From assembly GCF_965363235.1 (NCBI RefSeq), contig NC_134846.1, positions 1,369,001 through 1,433,000 on the forward strand: 64,000 bases of DNA. The letters run 5' to 3'. Under the pieces are notes generated by a model. That model had not been told where the DNA came from. It saw nothing but the letters and a program-made list of their open reading frames with translations, and did no database searches. This stretch comes from Mytilus galloprovincialis. Lineage: Eukaryota > Mollusca > Bivalvia > Mytilida > Mytilidae. A program made the translations under genes and the position numbers. Positions 1 to 21,400 of the stretch are shown in pieces. The first letter of the stretch is position 1; every line of letters starts with the position of its first letter.

Positions 1-420
1 TCACGTCAATAGAAGTTATCAATTCACCCAAAATTAAATGCAAACAGATTAAAGCAGTTTTGAGTTAATGTCCGACATGTCGACGACGAACGGACAACGT
101 ACGTTATACCGACATAACGTGCGTATAAAAACAGATCAATCCCAAGATTTAACAGAGCTACCAACCGTGAAAATGAGGTCAAGGTCAAATAAAACCTGCG
201 CGACTGACATGTACATCATAAAATATTTCCATGCGCTAAATATAGTTGACCTAATGCATACAGTATTCGAAAAAACACCAACTCAAAACCTGATCATGAT
301 GTGGTCAAGGTCAGGTGACACCTGCCAGTTGGAAATGTACATCATACAACCATTGCATACCCCAAAATATAGAAGACCGTTTGCTTCTAGTATCTGGCAA
401 GGGGTTATGCTGTTATGCTG
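1..420. repeat. Dispersed repeat with two degenerate ~130-bp units (family J)
   Basis: Two related units follow each other. Each has a GAGGTCAAGGTCA-like or GTGGTCAAGGTCA-like core, then CCTGC, then ATGTACATCAT (around 175-230 and 300-350). The same core recurs at 41525-41545 and 42178-42190, so this is an interspersed family. The 122-aa open frame at 68-436 lies wholly in this repeat and resembles nothing I know, so I treat it as non-coding. Confidence 0.5.
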
Positions 421-720
421 TTATGGGGTAATTTAATTGTTTGTTATCTGTTATTCTGAAAATATATTTGCTGTTAGCTGTTATTGTCTTGTTCCTTGTT
501 AGCTGTTATAGGACTATTATTTTTATTGTTATCTGTTATTGTGAGATTGTATTTGCTGTTAACTGTTATTGAAAATTGGAATGTTAGCATTTTGACAGCC
601 AATCTTAACACAGGCACTTGTATCAGAAAAAAAATTCCTATATACCTTAATATTAAGGTATATATAAGAAAAACAATTCTGAGACTCTTAAGTAGAAATT
701 GAAGATAATTGAACATTGTG
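400..720. repeat. Low-complexity repeat rich in GTTATCTGTTATT
   Basis: The motif GTTATCTGTTATT and its variants (GTTAGCTGTTATT, GTTAACTGTTATT) occur about six times between 410 and 570. A related block is at 1515-1600. The overlapping open frames on both strands (484-702 and 474-749) come from this low-complexity sequence. Confidence 0.45.
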
Positions 721-1625
721 ACTTGGATGGAGAGTTTTCTCATTGGCACTCATACCACATCTTCTGATAACTATTGAGGTCTTTCCAATGGTGATATGAA
801 GGTCACATATTTGCAGAAGGATTCCAGTAACATACATCTCATAAACATATAAAAATCAGTCGGGTCAAGGACCATTCCAGTATACATTTTTTTTATTCTT
901 TGTAATAAATTCCATTGTCTGTGAAAATGTCTTTAAATGTACAATTGTTGTACAAATTATAATTTGTAAAAGATGTGCATAAATCATGCAAATTAGAGTT
1001 TGTATTTTGACTTTGTACACATTTTTCTAACAAATTAAAATTTATGTTTTGACTTTGTACGCATTTGTGCTTCAATGTTTTTTTTTTTTATATCAAAATT
1101 GTTTTTCAGGAAAAAGTGCTCTAAATATCAAATAAATATGATGTGTCACTGGCTTCATTTTCTTGAAAAATTAAAAAAAGAGAAAAGCCCAAAAATTGAT
1201 CTATCGAATTCCCTTGATCTTTGTTTTAATTATGATCCTCATCAGATATATCCTTGGCCATATGTTTTCATTTTTGTTATTTAATATTAATATACATGTA
1301 CACAGGGGGTACAAAGAACAGTATCCCCATATATACGAAATATGCAAATTCAGACAATTATAAATATCACAAAAAAAGGAAAACATATGGCTAGGGATGC
1401 CTGGATTGGTCGATTTTTTTTAAGCATGACATGTGAAAGTCGAATATTTAGGCGTAAAAATTAGTAAGATCTAATGTATTGGTCCTGGACCGGACTGATT
1501 TTAAGATTTCATTTTACTGTTATCTGTTATTATCACTTTTCAATTCCTTGTTATCTGTTTTAAGCCAAATCAATTTACTGTTTTGCTGTTATTGGAACCC
1601 CTCTTGCCCCCCCCCCTTTGTAAAT

Positions 1626-2215
1626 AAATTAAATTTTGCATTTACGCCAGACGCGCGTTCCGTCTACTAAAGACTCACCAGTGACGCTCGAATCCCAAAA
1701 GTTAAAAAAGCCAAATAAAGTATGAAGTTGGAGAGCATTAAGGACCAAAATTCCTAAACGTTTCGCCAAAACAGCTAAGGTACTAGATGAGGTAGTCTAA
1801 AAAGCCTTAGAATTTCAAAAATTCCAAGTTTTGTAAAGTTATTTATAAATATGACCATATCAATGATAATTCATGTCAGCACAGTAGTGCTTTCAACTGG
1901 GCTGGCGATACCCTTGGGGTATTAAAACTCCACCATCAGTTGCATCGACCCAGTGGTTAAAAATACTCATCATAGAACCAGAATTAAATTTTGCATCTAC
2001 GCCAGACGCGCATTTTGTCTACAAAAGAATCGTCAGTGACACTCGAATCCCAAATAAGTATGAAGTTGAAGAGCATTGAGGACCAAAAATCTTAAATGTT
2101 TTATCAAATACACCTAAGGTAATCTATTCCTGAGGTAGAAAAGCCTTAGTATTTCAAAAATTTGTAAACAGTTTATTCATAAATATGACCATATCAATGA
2201 TAATTCATGTCAGGG
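1626..2215 (+). repeat. Two tandem copies of dispersed repeat family A
   Basis: Both copies carry the core CCAGACGCGCRTTYYGTCTAC, then a CAGTGACRCTCGAATCC segment, then GAGCATTRAGGACCAAAA. The first lies at about 1626-1860 and the second at about 1965-2215. Further copies are at 12140-12240 and 26898-27085, and the fuller ones open with AAACTCATCATAGATWCCAGGATT-type sequence. Class unknown: I see neither tRNA promoter boxes nor a coding frame. Confidence 0.6.
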
Positions 2216-2384
2216 GCAAAGTAGTGTTCCAGTCATTGCCGTATACAATTTAATCTAATGCAGAGCAATCAATATTAAATTGATTGTGGAAGGCAAGAAA
2301 TATCTTTAAGAGCTTACTGTATATAGCATTTTTCAATGACAATATCCTACATATATGTATATATTTCAGTTGTGATTTTCAATG

Positions 2385-2650
2385 CATGTACGTTTAATAT
2401 TGATATGATGAAGACATACCTGTAATCTTCCAATCAGTCTAATTGAGGTCAGAAGCTTGCTTGTAGTTCTTTTTTAATTGATTATTGATGTTTCCGTTTG
2501 TTTTATTACCTATTCTGACATGGACTAAGGACTTCTTTGGAACCAAGTTTTACCGAGCATATTGTTGTTTGTTTTTTCAACATTGGCTCGAGACATCTGC
2601 ACCTTTGGTCAGGTTGTTGTCACTATTTCCATTCTCAATTTAACCTTTTA
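2385..2650 (+). repeat. Partial copy of dispersed repeat family K
   Basis: The stretch aligns by eye with 11595-11820: it has GAAGACAT, a CAATCWGTYTAAT block, a TTACCTWTTCTGACAT block and ACATTGGCT. It ends in a CATTCTCAATT segment that matches the end of the fuller copy near 12130. The middle of the fuller copy is missing here. The remaining sequence from 2650 to 3390 shows no gene and no strong repeat. Confidence 0.45.
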
Positions 2651-3392
2651 TTATCCCACAGATTAGGATGAAGGTTGAGTTTTCAAATAGTGGACAACAC
2701 CACAGCCAGCAGTGGATCCCGATTTTAACCATTATTGTTTTTTACTACCATAACAAAGTTTTCACTTAAAATTTTGTCAACAACCATCATTTTCTTTTAT
2801 ATTTGAAGATTTTGTTATTGATATAAGATAGAAATTGTTTTGGTGTAGGTGAAGATCAAGAAACACCCATCTATCAATGTTGTAGATGATGTTGCCCTTT
2901 ATATGTCTTTTGGGATTTTATGTTGCTATGTTGTCTCTTGTTTACCCAACTCCTTTTAATAAACTTGAATGACTTCTATAATTCAAAACTTTACCAGATC
3001 ACATTAGTTGACGAATAGATGTAAATGGCAGTTTGTCAAACTAAGACATGAAATTCTAGTGATGAAGAGCTGTCACATTGGCTAGCATACCACATATTAC
3101 TTTTATTTAGTACTAAAGTTCTGTGTCTACTCCATTTTTTGAGAGAAGTTCTCAATTGCTGTTGAAAAGGACTCAACATAGTTTCTTCAATTTGGTTTGT
3201 ACCAGAGCAACTTAAGATTTTCCATCAGCTGAATTACATTTTTTATATGTTGAAAACTTTGTAAAACTCTAGAAAGAGGGGATACAACTGTATTTGTTGA
3301 TTCAAACATAGTGATTGCTTTCTTTAGACTTTACTTCCACAAATAATGTCAATTAATATACTAAAGAAGCTAACAAGATGTCAAATCCCCAG

Positions 3393-3398
3393 TTTATT
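3393..3398 (-). terminator. Poly(A) signal of RPL10
   Basis: On the minus strand an AATAAA hexamer lies only 3 nt beyond the TAA stop at 3402-3404. This gives the very short 3' UTR usual for ribosomal protein genes. It is the closest hexamer to the stop; use of it is inferred. Confidence 0.6.
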
Positions 3399-3401
3399 CA
3401 T

Positions 3402-10853
<7,452 letters not shown>

Positions 10854-10858
10854 TTTTA

Positions 10859-11110
10859 ACTGAAAATATAACAAGAAGTTGGTCATAAATTCATAATGAA
10901 ATATTTTGAACAGTAATAATGAACATTTAATTATTTTAAGACAATGTTTTACTAGACAAAATATAGATCTGTGTTACGATGTTGATAGATTTCTTATTGA
11001 ACGTTTTTGTACATGTCGACATTACTTACATTTTTACAAAGAGGTCAAAACGGAAGTTCCGGTTTGGGAGGTCCTAAAACACGGAATGTGAAAATACGGA
11101 AATTAAGAAT
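10859..11110 (-). promoter_or_regulatory. Probable RPL10 promoter and non-coding first exon region
   Basis: The splice acceptor just upstream of the ATG requires a first exon somewhere to the right. The region contains an ETS/GABP-type CGGAAGT (11051-11057) next to a TTCCGG, a common arrangement at ribosomal protein promoters in animals. No exact start site or donor can be fixed by eye. Confidence 0.35.
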
Positions 11111-11594
11111 TGATTTCTATTTCTATTTATATCTCTAAATCACCACGTCTTTCATCAAAATTCTTCTCACATTATTTAAGCATATAAAAATAAACATTTT
11201 TAATTGTATTAGTTTATTCATGAAACTCTCCTTATACATCAAAATATTAGATGGCATCAATAAATTGGAACTAATGAGATATGCTGTAATTTGAAAAAGT
11301 AGCCTTTGAACACTCATTTCATGATTTATCCCATAAAATGAAATAACCTAATTGAGAAATTAGTTATGCAAACGAAAAGAAAATATCTGACAACTTAGAT
11401 AAAAAAAATAATAATAGCGATAGTACACTCAGTTGAATATAAAACCTTATAATACATTGTTCAAATAAGGCCTTTGAAATTAGTGGAACCATAGATATAT
11501 AATTGCATCGGAAATAAACATATTTATTCTAAAACCAGTTATTGGCATGATATGGGTTATGTTCTTCTCATATATTTCATGATGGTATGATACT

Positions 11595-12240
11595 TAACCA
11601 TACGATGAAGACATTATCTTTCAATCTGTTTAATCAGTGAGGTCTGAAGCTGGTATGCCACTGTCAATTACTGCTAATAGTCCTTTGTTAATTTATGTAT
11701 CATTGTCATTTTGTTTAATTCTTTGTTACCTTTTCTGACATCTGACTCGGACTTCTTTTAAACTAAGTTTTAATTGCGTATTGGTGTGTATTTGTTTTTT
11801 TCTACATTGGCTAGAGGTAAATGGAGGAGGGTTGCGATATCACAAACTGACATGTTTTACTGCCCCGCCGCATTTTTGCGCCTGTCCCAAGTGTCAGGAG
11901 CTTTTATTAGTCTTGTATGATTTTTAATTTTAGTTCATTTATATATTTCGGAGTTTAGTATGACGTCCGTTATACCTGAACTAGTACACATGTTTGTTTG
12001 GGGGCCAGCTGATGTCCGCCTCCGGTTGCGGGATGTTCCCGCTTGGTTGAAGATATTGGTGGCCTTCGGCTGCTTTCTGCTCTTTGATCGGGTTGTTGTC
12101 TCTTTGACATTCCCCTTTTCCATTCTCAATTTTGTGCGTAAACTCATCATAGATTCCAGGATTGAAATTTTATATTTACGCCAGACTCGCGTTTCGTCTA
12201 TATAGATACAAAAGACTCATCAGTGACGCTTGAATAATAA
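11595..12240 (+). repeat. Full-length-looking family K repeat followed by a family A copy
   Basis: From 11595 to about 12132 runs the longest family K copy here, including GCCCCGCCGCATTTTTGCGC and a GGGGGCCAGCTGATGTCCGC block. From about 12136 a family A copy follows (AAACTCATCATAGATTCCAG, CCAGACTCGCGTTTCGTCTA). The open frames at 11960-12205 (plus) and 11935-12150 (minus) lie in this repeat and are not credited as genes. Confidence 0.5.
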
Positions 12241-15200
12241 AATGTTAAAATGGCGTAACATCGTACGTTTGAGCAGAGTTATATGGGTCAAATGCATAGG
12301 CAATTTTGAACAGGACAAATTTGTTTGTTCTACCCCTTTTTCAAAATCTGGTATTTTTGGTTTTCTTATAATTTCAGTTATCTTCGTATTTTTCTGTGTT
12401 GTTCTTACATAAATATAATTGAAACAAGGCCTTTCGATTGCTGGACGTAGTAGACTAGTGGACTATCCACAGCGGTTATTGATAATATTGTGCTTATGTA
12501 TATACGTTGATGTCTGATTTCGAGTTCAGTGTAGTATTTTGTGTACTGATATCAGTTTGTTTATATTTGTTTTTCTTTTGATCACAGTGTTCTCGGTCTT
12601 TATGTGACTAGCTTATACAGTTTTGATTTTCCTCTTTACTTATCTTTCCACATGTTGTAGCACTCCTTATTTTTTGTGTTTTGTTTACCTCTTTTCGTTG
12701 GTCTTTCGTTTTTATTCAAATTATTTTTTGTCTGATTTATTTCTACTGCATGGCATAATTTCCAATGCTACAACTATCAACTAGATTCTAAATGTATAAA
12801 TAACGGGGGTGTAATCAAGCAACCATGCGATCTCCAAGAATGAGTAAACCCCATATCGTACAGTTCTATAAATGATCAGAATTGATAAAATGCGAAAAGA
12901 TCAGATTCAAACGATAAAACTAACGGCATGATTTATGACAAAACAACGACAACAACAACTGAATTACAGGCTCCTGACTTCGGACAGCCGTACATCAGAT
13001 ATTTGTCGGACTTAACATGTTTGTTAGGGCCCAAGTGACCCTCCCCTAACATGGAGCATGGTGTAACAGTTGACAACACAAAAACTCAGCTGGAAACGAC
13101 GCGATTTACCAGATTGGCACGAACCACAACACACAATTAACATATACGGGAAAAAGGCAAAAAGTATCGATCTGAAAGCTAGTTCAAAGACAATTAGAAC
13201 TAATAAATAATTCGTGTTCTCCACGACAAAAGTACCCGTCAGTACACACGCATCTAACGAATTAAGTGCATGCAAATATGCATTAAACAGTCTGATAAAA
13301 AACATACGTAATACCTTATGCAATGTCAAAAAAGAAGTCTGAACAAATTGGAGCTTTAGGTTAGCAGCGATGAATATTTGTTGGTTGTGTTTACTTTCCA
13401 ATTTATAATTAAGTATTCTTATAGGACAAAAATGTGCAACAATAACTATAAATTTTGATAAATATGATGGAATAAAACCCGTATATCATATCTAGGTAAA
13501 ACAGACGACATGGAGTGACTGCATGAGCCTCGTGAACCCTACCAAAACCAGAGGCGATCTAAGGTATTCCAGCAGGGTTAACTGATCCTGCTTCAGTTGT
13601 GGAACCCGTCAAGGTCTTAAATGACTATTGTTTGATACCAGCTCTCAAAATCTTTTGACCGCGTATAGGTTATATGAAATCATTTATGCCAAGAAAATAA
13701 CACTAATAGAAAGTTAGCCTGATTTTATTATGACAATACATATGAAATATATATGAGTATGGTAACAAATGTTTAAACAAAAAGTTGGCTGCGGTCATAT
13801 GATAAAAAATGACTTGCCTGAGATGGGGTTTACAGAATATCTTTGCAAAACAAATAAAGATTATAGACAAGGAATATATGGGGTGCTAAAATATGAAAGA
13901 CATAGAAAACGGGGTACTAATTAACATATTAAGATTGGAAAATACAGAATGCTTAAATACAAGGGATAGAGCATAACGGACAAAAGAACAGAACGGAAGA
14001 CAATGAAGGCCCTACCAGACCCTATGATTAAACGTAAATCTAAAAACATATTTGATTCTTCAGGGAAACATCAACGTTAATATCTCACGCATAGGACGAT
14101 CCAGGGGGCACTTTAGATGAGGAAAAAGGGGGGGGGGGGGGTGTAGGAAAAATTTGTTTGATTATATAGGGATTCGCTGAAGCATGACTGGAACGGCCCA
14201 CCTTTGGTCAGTCATACTGCGATTTGCATTAAACTTTGATCATCTCTGACTTTGACATTACTAGCATAAGAATTCAAACGTTTGTAGGATTTATTTTGTT
14301 CAGTTTTGAATCTAGACTTGAACATGCATATACTATATTTTATTCACTAAATAAAGTTGGTCTGTTGTCCGGTTCTGACTTTACATTAAATCGATGTTGT
14401 TAAATCTTAAGTAACGTAGATTTTGTGGTGACATTTACCATAGACTCTATATTAAATAAGCTTGAATCGCAAAGCCTGAGCAATGATCGGTGTAGACTGA
14501 TAGGGAGACTTGAAATCTCTACAGTGCCTATACACGTGTAGCTGTAATTACACACGTCATTTTGCCAAATTTGACGCTTGACTTCAAAATAAGTCAAAAT
14601 GCAAGTACATCTTATGACAAAGCAATGTGAAAAAGGTGAAAAGACAAGATGCTAAGTCAACTACAGTGTACTAGTTTTACAAGCGCAAACTCACAAATAA
14701 ACGCATAGGCTCGAAAGCGATGTCAAACTTCAAAACGTTGCTGAGGGGATAAGTTTCTTCATTTCATGCACGAGACAGTTTCTGACTCAAAGGTCAAGGT
14801 GATATATTCATCAGGAATGATTGTCCTATCTGAATGCATTGCGAAGCATTTCTACAGTTATTGACCCCTTGGAACTTAGTACAATTCATAGGTCAAAGGT
14901 GAAGGTCATGTATTAACTTTTTTACTTTATTGGGATGTACTTTCCAAGAAACATGAAAAATTAGATAAGAAAATGCATATAAATCATATAATTATCATAT
15001 CTACTAATTATGTTCAAATAATTGGTTATTTTTAGTGTCCCCTTCCCACGATCAGTCTTAGTGACTTTTTTAATTAAAGCTGCGAAAAAGTGTATTAAAA
15101 TATTGGAAAATAATTCAGTGAACGTTCACGTTTGGGATTTTCGATGTTTGATTAAAATATTCATTATTTTAAGTAAATCGTACTAAATAAGATATAAATG

Positions 15201-15416
15201 GTTTAGTCTGACAGAACAATTCCAGAAAAATTAAGTTAAAAAGAACCATCAAAGATTTACTTTAATGGAATTCTTTACATTCAAAACGCAATATCTTTTG
15301 ATAAGTGTCACAATCATCTAAGCCTCTTCGTCCTATTCCAGGAATTAATCAATTTTACATTAATATACTGGAATCTTTCAGGAAACAATATCCAGACTTC
15401 TTTGCAGAAGATAAAT
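12241..15416. other. Intergenic stretch between RPL10 and FBXL16, repeat remnants only
   Basis: I find no gene here. Recognisable parts are a family L fragment at about 12940-13100 (CTGAATTACAGGCTCCTGACTT then CCCTCCCCTAACAT), a diverged piece at 13505-13620 (GATCCTGCTTCAGTTGTGG), and a CAG/CTG-family MITE remnant around 14095-14215 with a long G run. The rest is unclassified AT-rich DNA that also contains the FBXL16 3' UTR. The 125-aa open frame at 13024-13401 (minus) starts in the L fragment and shows no family features. Confidence 0.4.
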
Positions 15417-18400
15417 CTAATCAAGAACAAGACATCCGCGCATGTTTTCTTTTAGATACAGAAAAATCTCCTTTGTAGCACTTGGACAATTGGTCAGTTC
15501 TAATTCTTCTAGATGTTTAAGCTGAGTCAGTCCACAAAGGCCTTGACTGGAAACTAATGTACAACCTAAAAAATATACAAAACATTATATTCAGTACAAA
15601 TATACCTATTATCATTATTTTATCAAACACCAGGTTACATTGGTTTAAGATAGTATGAATAGATATAGGAAGATGTGGTGTGAGTGCCAAAGAGAAGAAT
15701 ACATTTAATATTAGATGCATGTATAATGATTTAAAAATGGTTGTGCATCTTCTGAAATACGACTGTGACGAAGCAATGACATCAGAGGTGGATTTAGAGG
15801 GTTTTTCATGGGCCCCGCCCCGCGCCCCCCGTTTTGTGGGGGAAAAGGTTGATTGTATAGGGAATAACTGAAGCATGACTGGAGGCCCCTCTTAGGCAGT
15901 CAGTGCCCTCCTTTCCATTTATGAAAATTTCTGGATCCGCCACTAGGCATTCATTTAGTATTCACTTCACGTAACTCTGTAAGACTAGGACAATTATACT
16001 AATATAGTATAGTCCCAGAGTTTGACAAAATTACAATATCTTATAGACTATATATCAACACTTTTTATTGCATAGTTGGTGACTTTTTTTTTTATTGTAT
16101 GCTGATATCTAGATGTCAGGTTTACGTTGATGTATGCTGACATCTAGATGTCAGGTTTACGTTGATGTATGCTGACATCTTATCTTTTCTTAATATTTTT
16201 TTTCCACTTTCCTTTTTTTTTAATCCTTTTTTTTTTTGTCTGTAGTAGTGCCTTTTATTGCTTATCTGTAAAAACCGCCCTTCCAGACCCTCACATTAAG
16301 ACCGTACTGGGAACTCCTTTTGGACAGACATATAGTTTGTACTTTCATTGAGGCTGTCTGCCAGCACGTAGTATTGTTTTGTTTTCAGCTTCACCGATCT
16401 CATTAATAAGGACGTGTTTAGCCGCCACTTCTCTGTGGAGATATTGACATTTTGGACTATAAGCGGATAAGTAGCACTGGAATTGAATTCTAAATTAATG
16501 TTCCTATCAACACAGGATATAAATAGTCCCACAATGCCCACGTGTGATAGAGAAACAATGACTTCACTATTAATCCAATATAAAAAGTACATTTGTAAGC
16601 CTTCTACTGCGTTTGTCAGCGCAGTAAGAGTTTGTCATTCTAACACATCAATGTTTAAGGATGATTCGTTCTATTGATTAAAGTTCATTTAATTTATTTG
16701 CTTCTCGGACGGCATTTCAATATATAGGGTAAATCTTGAACCTTGAACATTGTTTTCAGTCTTTATACATATATATAACGATTCGAATCTGAAACTCTGA
16801 ACGAAAAAAATACCAGTGATTTAAAAACTGAACGAATGTGTTTACGAATATGAAAATAGCAATTGTTTTACTGGGATCAGAAATAAATCTACGAAATAAT
16901 CTTGTAGTTGTCCATATAGTATAGTATAACACAAATCTCGAGTTCGAGTTCACATTCTACAATGTTCGAAAATCAGACATTTTTGGGACCCGTTATTGCT
17001 TGCTGTTCGTTGTGATCCAAGGCACCGTGTTGAAGGCCGTACCTTGACCTATAATGGTTTACCTTTATAAATTGTTATTTGCATGGGTGGAGAGTTGTCG
17101 CATTGCGGCACTCATACCACATCTTCCTATATCTAATTACTACAAGACAATTATTCGCAAATCGTATGCAATAGTATACTACAATTACTACAAGACAATT
17201 ATTCGCAAATCGTATGCAATAGTATACTACAGTTTTGTTATGTGAAAACAATCGAATTTTAGGTCATAACTTAAATTGAAAGAAATGCTCATATAACTGT
17301 AAAAGTTTCCAATTTCCTTTTTATAGAAATACTATTTTGTTTATACCTTACCTGCTAATGAAAGTACCCGTAAATTCTTCATTGTATAAATATGCTGAAG
17401 ACCAAAATCACGAACTTGTGTGCACCAACGTAAGTAGAGTTTCTGTAAAGATGTCATGGTTGACAAATAACCGACACCAATATCTGTCACATGGGAACAT
17501 CTGTAAATATTATATCAAATATAACATCAATGCCATTTTTAGATTTTATTTAGAAGGAATTAATGCAAACAACTTAAGGGCTCACAGAAATCGATATATA
17601 TTGAAAACTTGCCAAACATAAAGAAACAGGACTTCATTAGCAAAGATGACAACCATGAAAATGCACTTTGCATCTTTTTTTTTTATCCCGGGTGATTTAT
17701 AGCTTATTATAGTACAGAATGATTTTTTTTAATTGTTGAACACCGAAGAATGAATGGTTGTCTGATATCAGCATATATGCAAACAGAGGCGGATTTAGAG
17801 GGAGTCAAGGAGGCCTGCTCCCCCCTATTTATGTGGAAAACTTGGTTGGTTAGGGAACCACTTAATCATGACTGGAGTGTGCCCCTCTTAGGCAGTCAGT
17901 CAATGGGTTCCCCCTTATCAAATTGTTAATTTGTTCAGTCGTCCTGCACATACATGAAAATTTTCCAACTTGACGTTAAGCAATTAACAATCCATCTCAT
18001 CGTTGAAGATCTCACGGTGACAAGCAATAGTTCAAATGGTGTTGATAGTTGTCTTATTATCAATCACACAACAGCATCTTTATCTAAATGTATATTGAAA
18101 TGGCATCTACAGTGATTTATAAACTAAACGCCAAAAACAAACCAGACAACCTTCATGAACTTGGCACAGAAGTTTCAGAGAGATCGTTTTTATAATGAAT
18201 AGCTGAAATCCCTGCAGTAAAAGATAACCGAAAGGTTCCAGAATGAAACCTAAACCCATAACTCGAAGACAAAGTGAAGACGGCATGGCAAATGACAATG
18301 AGACTGATTGACAGATAATGAGATTGGCATAGTGTTACCATTTAAACCAGGATCATAGAAATTTTATGTTTATGTAAGAGGAAATAAATGCCGGTCTCTT

Positions 18401-21400
18401 ACAATCTTGGATCTCATGCAAACGTCTGCAAATTTGTCAACACACACATATAACAACTCATGCATAAAGATGAATAGGAACATTACATTTACCAAACCAT
18501 AGTTTCATTTAAATTTCAGGTGACAAAACAATGGCGGTTTTTTCCTATCTTTGATTTTTGGCACAGATGTAATCGAGAATTGGAAACTGTCTTTGTTGTA
18601 TTGTAGTTGTCTATGCGTGTATGTATTGATGAGTTGATAATGATTTTGACTGTTTTTAGAGAGTATTTCTTGCTATGGTATGGTAGTTTCATTGTGTTTA
18701 ACTGTATAAGAAACATTTGAAGTCTGTGTTTTAGTTGTATATAGTTGTATAAGCGGCAAAGTTTATTAATTGAGATCAAAAAGGATATCAGATGCACTGC
18801 AGGTGTTGTGATATATCTGTTTCAAGCATATCATGCGGATGCTTCTTCGAATTTATTCCTATATGATTTTTTTTTACTTCAAACTAAGGTACAGTAACGT
18901 GACAGTACCCAAACATGCCAAATAGCGTTGAATAACATTTTTGATTTCAGGAAAATATTTTAAAGTGTTGAAAAACCTTTCAATTTATTTATATAAATGC
19001 GATATGATGTTATTCAGACCGTCTTAAAATCTACCCTATTTTGACCTTGTGTCGACGGTATTCAGTCATCTGGCATTTTATGGAGGCGTACTTCATATGG
19101 AAAGATGAATATATGGTGTGATTACCAAAGACAACTCTCCCCCAGAGACCATATAAGTTTAACGTTGAATTTAGAAAATATAAGTCACCGTATGGCCTTC
19201 GACAATGAACAAGCCCATACCCGACATATTAAAGGATAAAAGGTCCCGGAATAACAAATGTAAAACAATTCAAAGGAGAAAACTAACTATCTGATTAACG
19301 TACAACACACTAAACGACAAACAATTAAGATATATACAGCAACAAACGTCATCCACTAACAGGCTCCTGACTTAGGACAGACACATAATGGCATCAGGAT
19401 TCATAATCCCTTTCGGGTTAGAAACAGCACGTAATATAGATCTCTAATATGGTCATGTAGATGTAATTACTGATGAAATCAATACAAAACGATAGTTTGA
19501 TCACACGAGAGGAATTCGATATATACAAAATATAAACTTAACTAGAGTATACGAAGCAGATTAGTATCAGTTCAAGGTTTCCACAGCTGTAATAGCAGAC
19601 ATTAAAAATAAATAGCACGCTGTGAAGAAACTATAAAGCTGGTCGATGTAAAATGGTCTTAAATCCAAGATTCAAAAATCTATAGCAATATCAATAATTA
19701 AGAACGTGGGAAGCTATAGCGACCTGGTGAGTCACCGCTTTATCGAGCGGTTTTATTCTCTCTTAATTGGTCCTGAGCATCTATATTTGTGTTGAACCAC
19801 TCTATACTGCCAATCAACTTCCGTATGAAAATATATGGAACGCCACGACTGCCTTATGTTAATAATCAGCATTATACGCAGTGTTCACAGCATTATATGA
19901 AGTGATCACAGCATTATATGTAGTGCTCACAACATTATATGAAGTGATCACAGCATTATATGCAGTGCTCACAGCATTATATGTAGTGTTCACAACATTA
20001 TATGAAGTGCTCACAACATTATATTAAGTGCTCACAACATTATATTAAGTGCTCACAACATTATATTAAGTGCTCACAACATTATATTAAGTGTTCACAA
20101 CATTATACGTTTTTTGTTGTATGATGAGATTGATGTATGATGAGATTTATGAATGATGAGATCATTCGGTAAACTTCGTTTTTTAACGGAAATTATCGAA
20201 TCCATAATTGGTAAATTACGGTAAATTAATGCCCAGCAAACAAATTTAAACAGTTATTATTATATATGTGATCATTAAGGCAGTATACAATATTTAAAAC
20301 GGATTGAAATAAGTAAATTAAGAAGTATGATCAATTTAACCCAAGTTTATTCCACACCAGGGCATTTTAAACTTATTTTGAGGATTAGTTTCACCATATT
20401 CACAACTTAATATGTATATATATTTACTAGAACACATCCGTGATATCGCGGGTCTGTGACTGAATTAAAGAATATAACTATGCGTAAGCGTTATTTTAGT
20501 ATTGGTATTGTCATCTGATAAAGTCATGCCGATTATAAGATGAAGTTTTCTCTGCTTTTAACATCTTTCTGTTTGAACCCGTCGACCTGGAACTTGTCAA
20601 TTTAATATTGGTATTATTGATTTTGTTTGGAAAACAAAAGTCTCTGGAAAGGAGTATTTTTTAATCAACAGTTTTGTCCTTTATGAGTTATGAATAAAAT
20701 TGAATCTTTGATTCGCTGTTTTACGTCTAACAAATTGAAAACTGTACATGCTGTACCTAAACGCCTTATTTTAAGTCCAGATTTTTATTATTCGTATTGT
20801 CATCTTAGAAAGTCATACTGATTAAAGTACTACAATCGGGAACAATGTGACAATGATTGAATTAAGTAGTTTCAACCCTGTGATTACGACCCGTGTATAT
20901 AGCAAAATCTTAAATACAGCGTTTCGTGGTACTCCTGTCAGATGCGGAACGTACAGATAATGTAATAGTTAACAGGTGAATATATTATTGGTATCGATTC
21001 GACCCGGAACTTCTTAATTATTGGCAATATTAATTATGTGGAAAACAAAAGGGTCTGGAGTGATGTTATTTTTAATCAACAGCATGGTACTATATTAGTT
21101 ATATATACTCTCAGATCAGTACTTACAGTGTCTTTTTATTGTTGGGATATACAAGTACCCGCCCACATGCACGTTCACTCTATTTTCTTGTTAGATCATA
21201 TGTATTTATATTTGTACCCATCTAATGAGTTAATATAAAAAAGAAGATGTGGTATGATTGCCAATGAGACAACTATCCACAAAATACCAAAATGACACAA
21301 ACATTAACAACTATAGGTCACTGTACGGCCTTCAACAATGAGCAAAGCCCATACCGCATAGTCAGCTATAAAAGGCCCCGATACGACCATGTAAAACAAT

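Noticed and set aside
11935-12205. Overlapping open frames on both strands
   Set aside because: They lie inside the dispersed family K repeat; similar partial sequence is at 2385-2650.
13024-13401. 125-aa open frame on the minus strand
   Set aside because: It starts inside a family L repeat, has no domain or conserved motif that I recognise, and no splice context.
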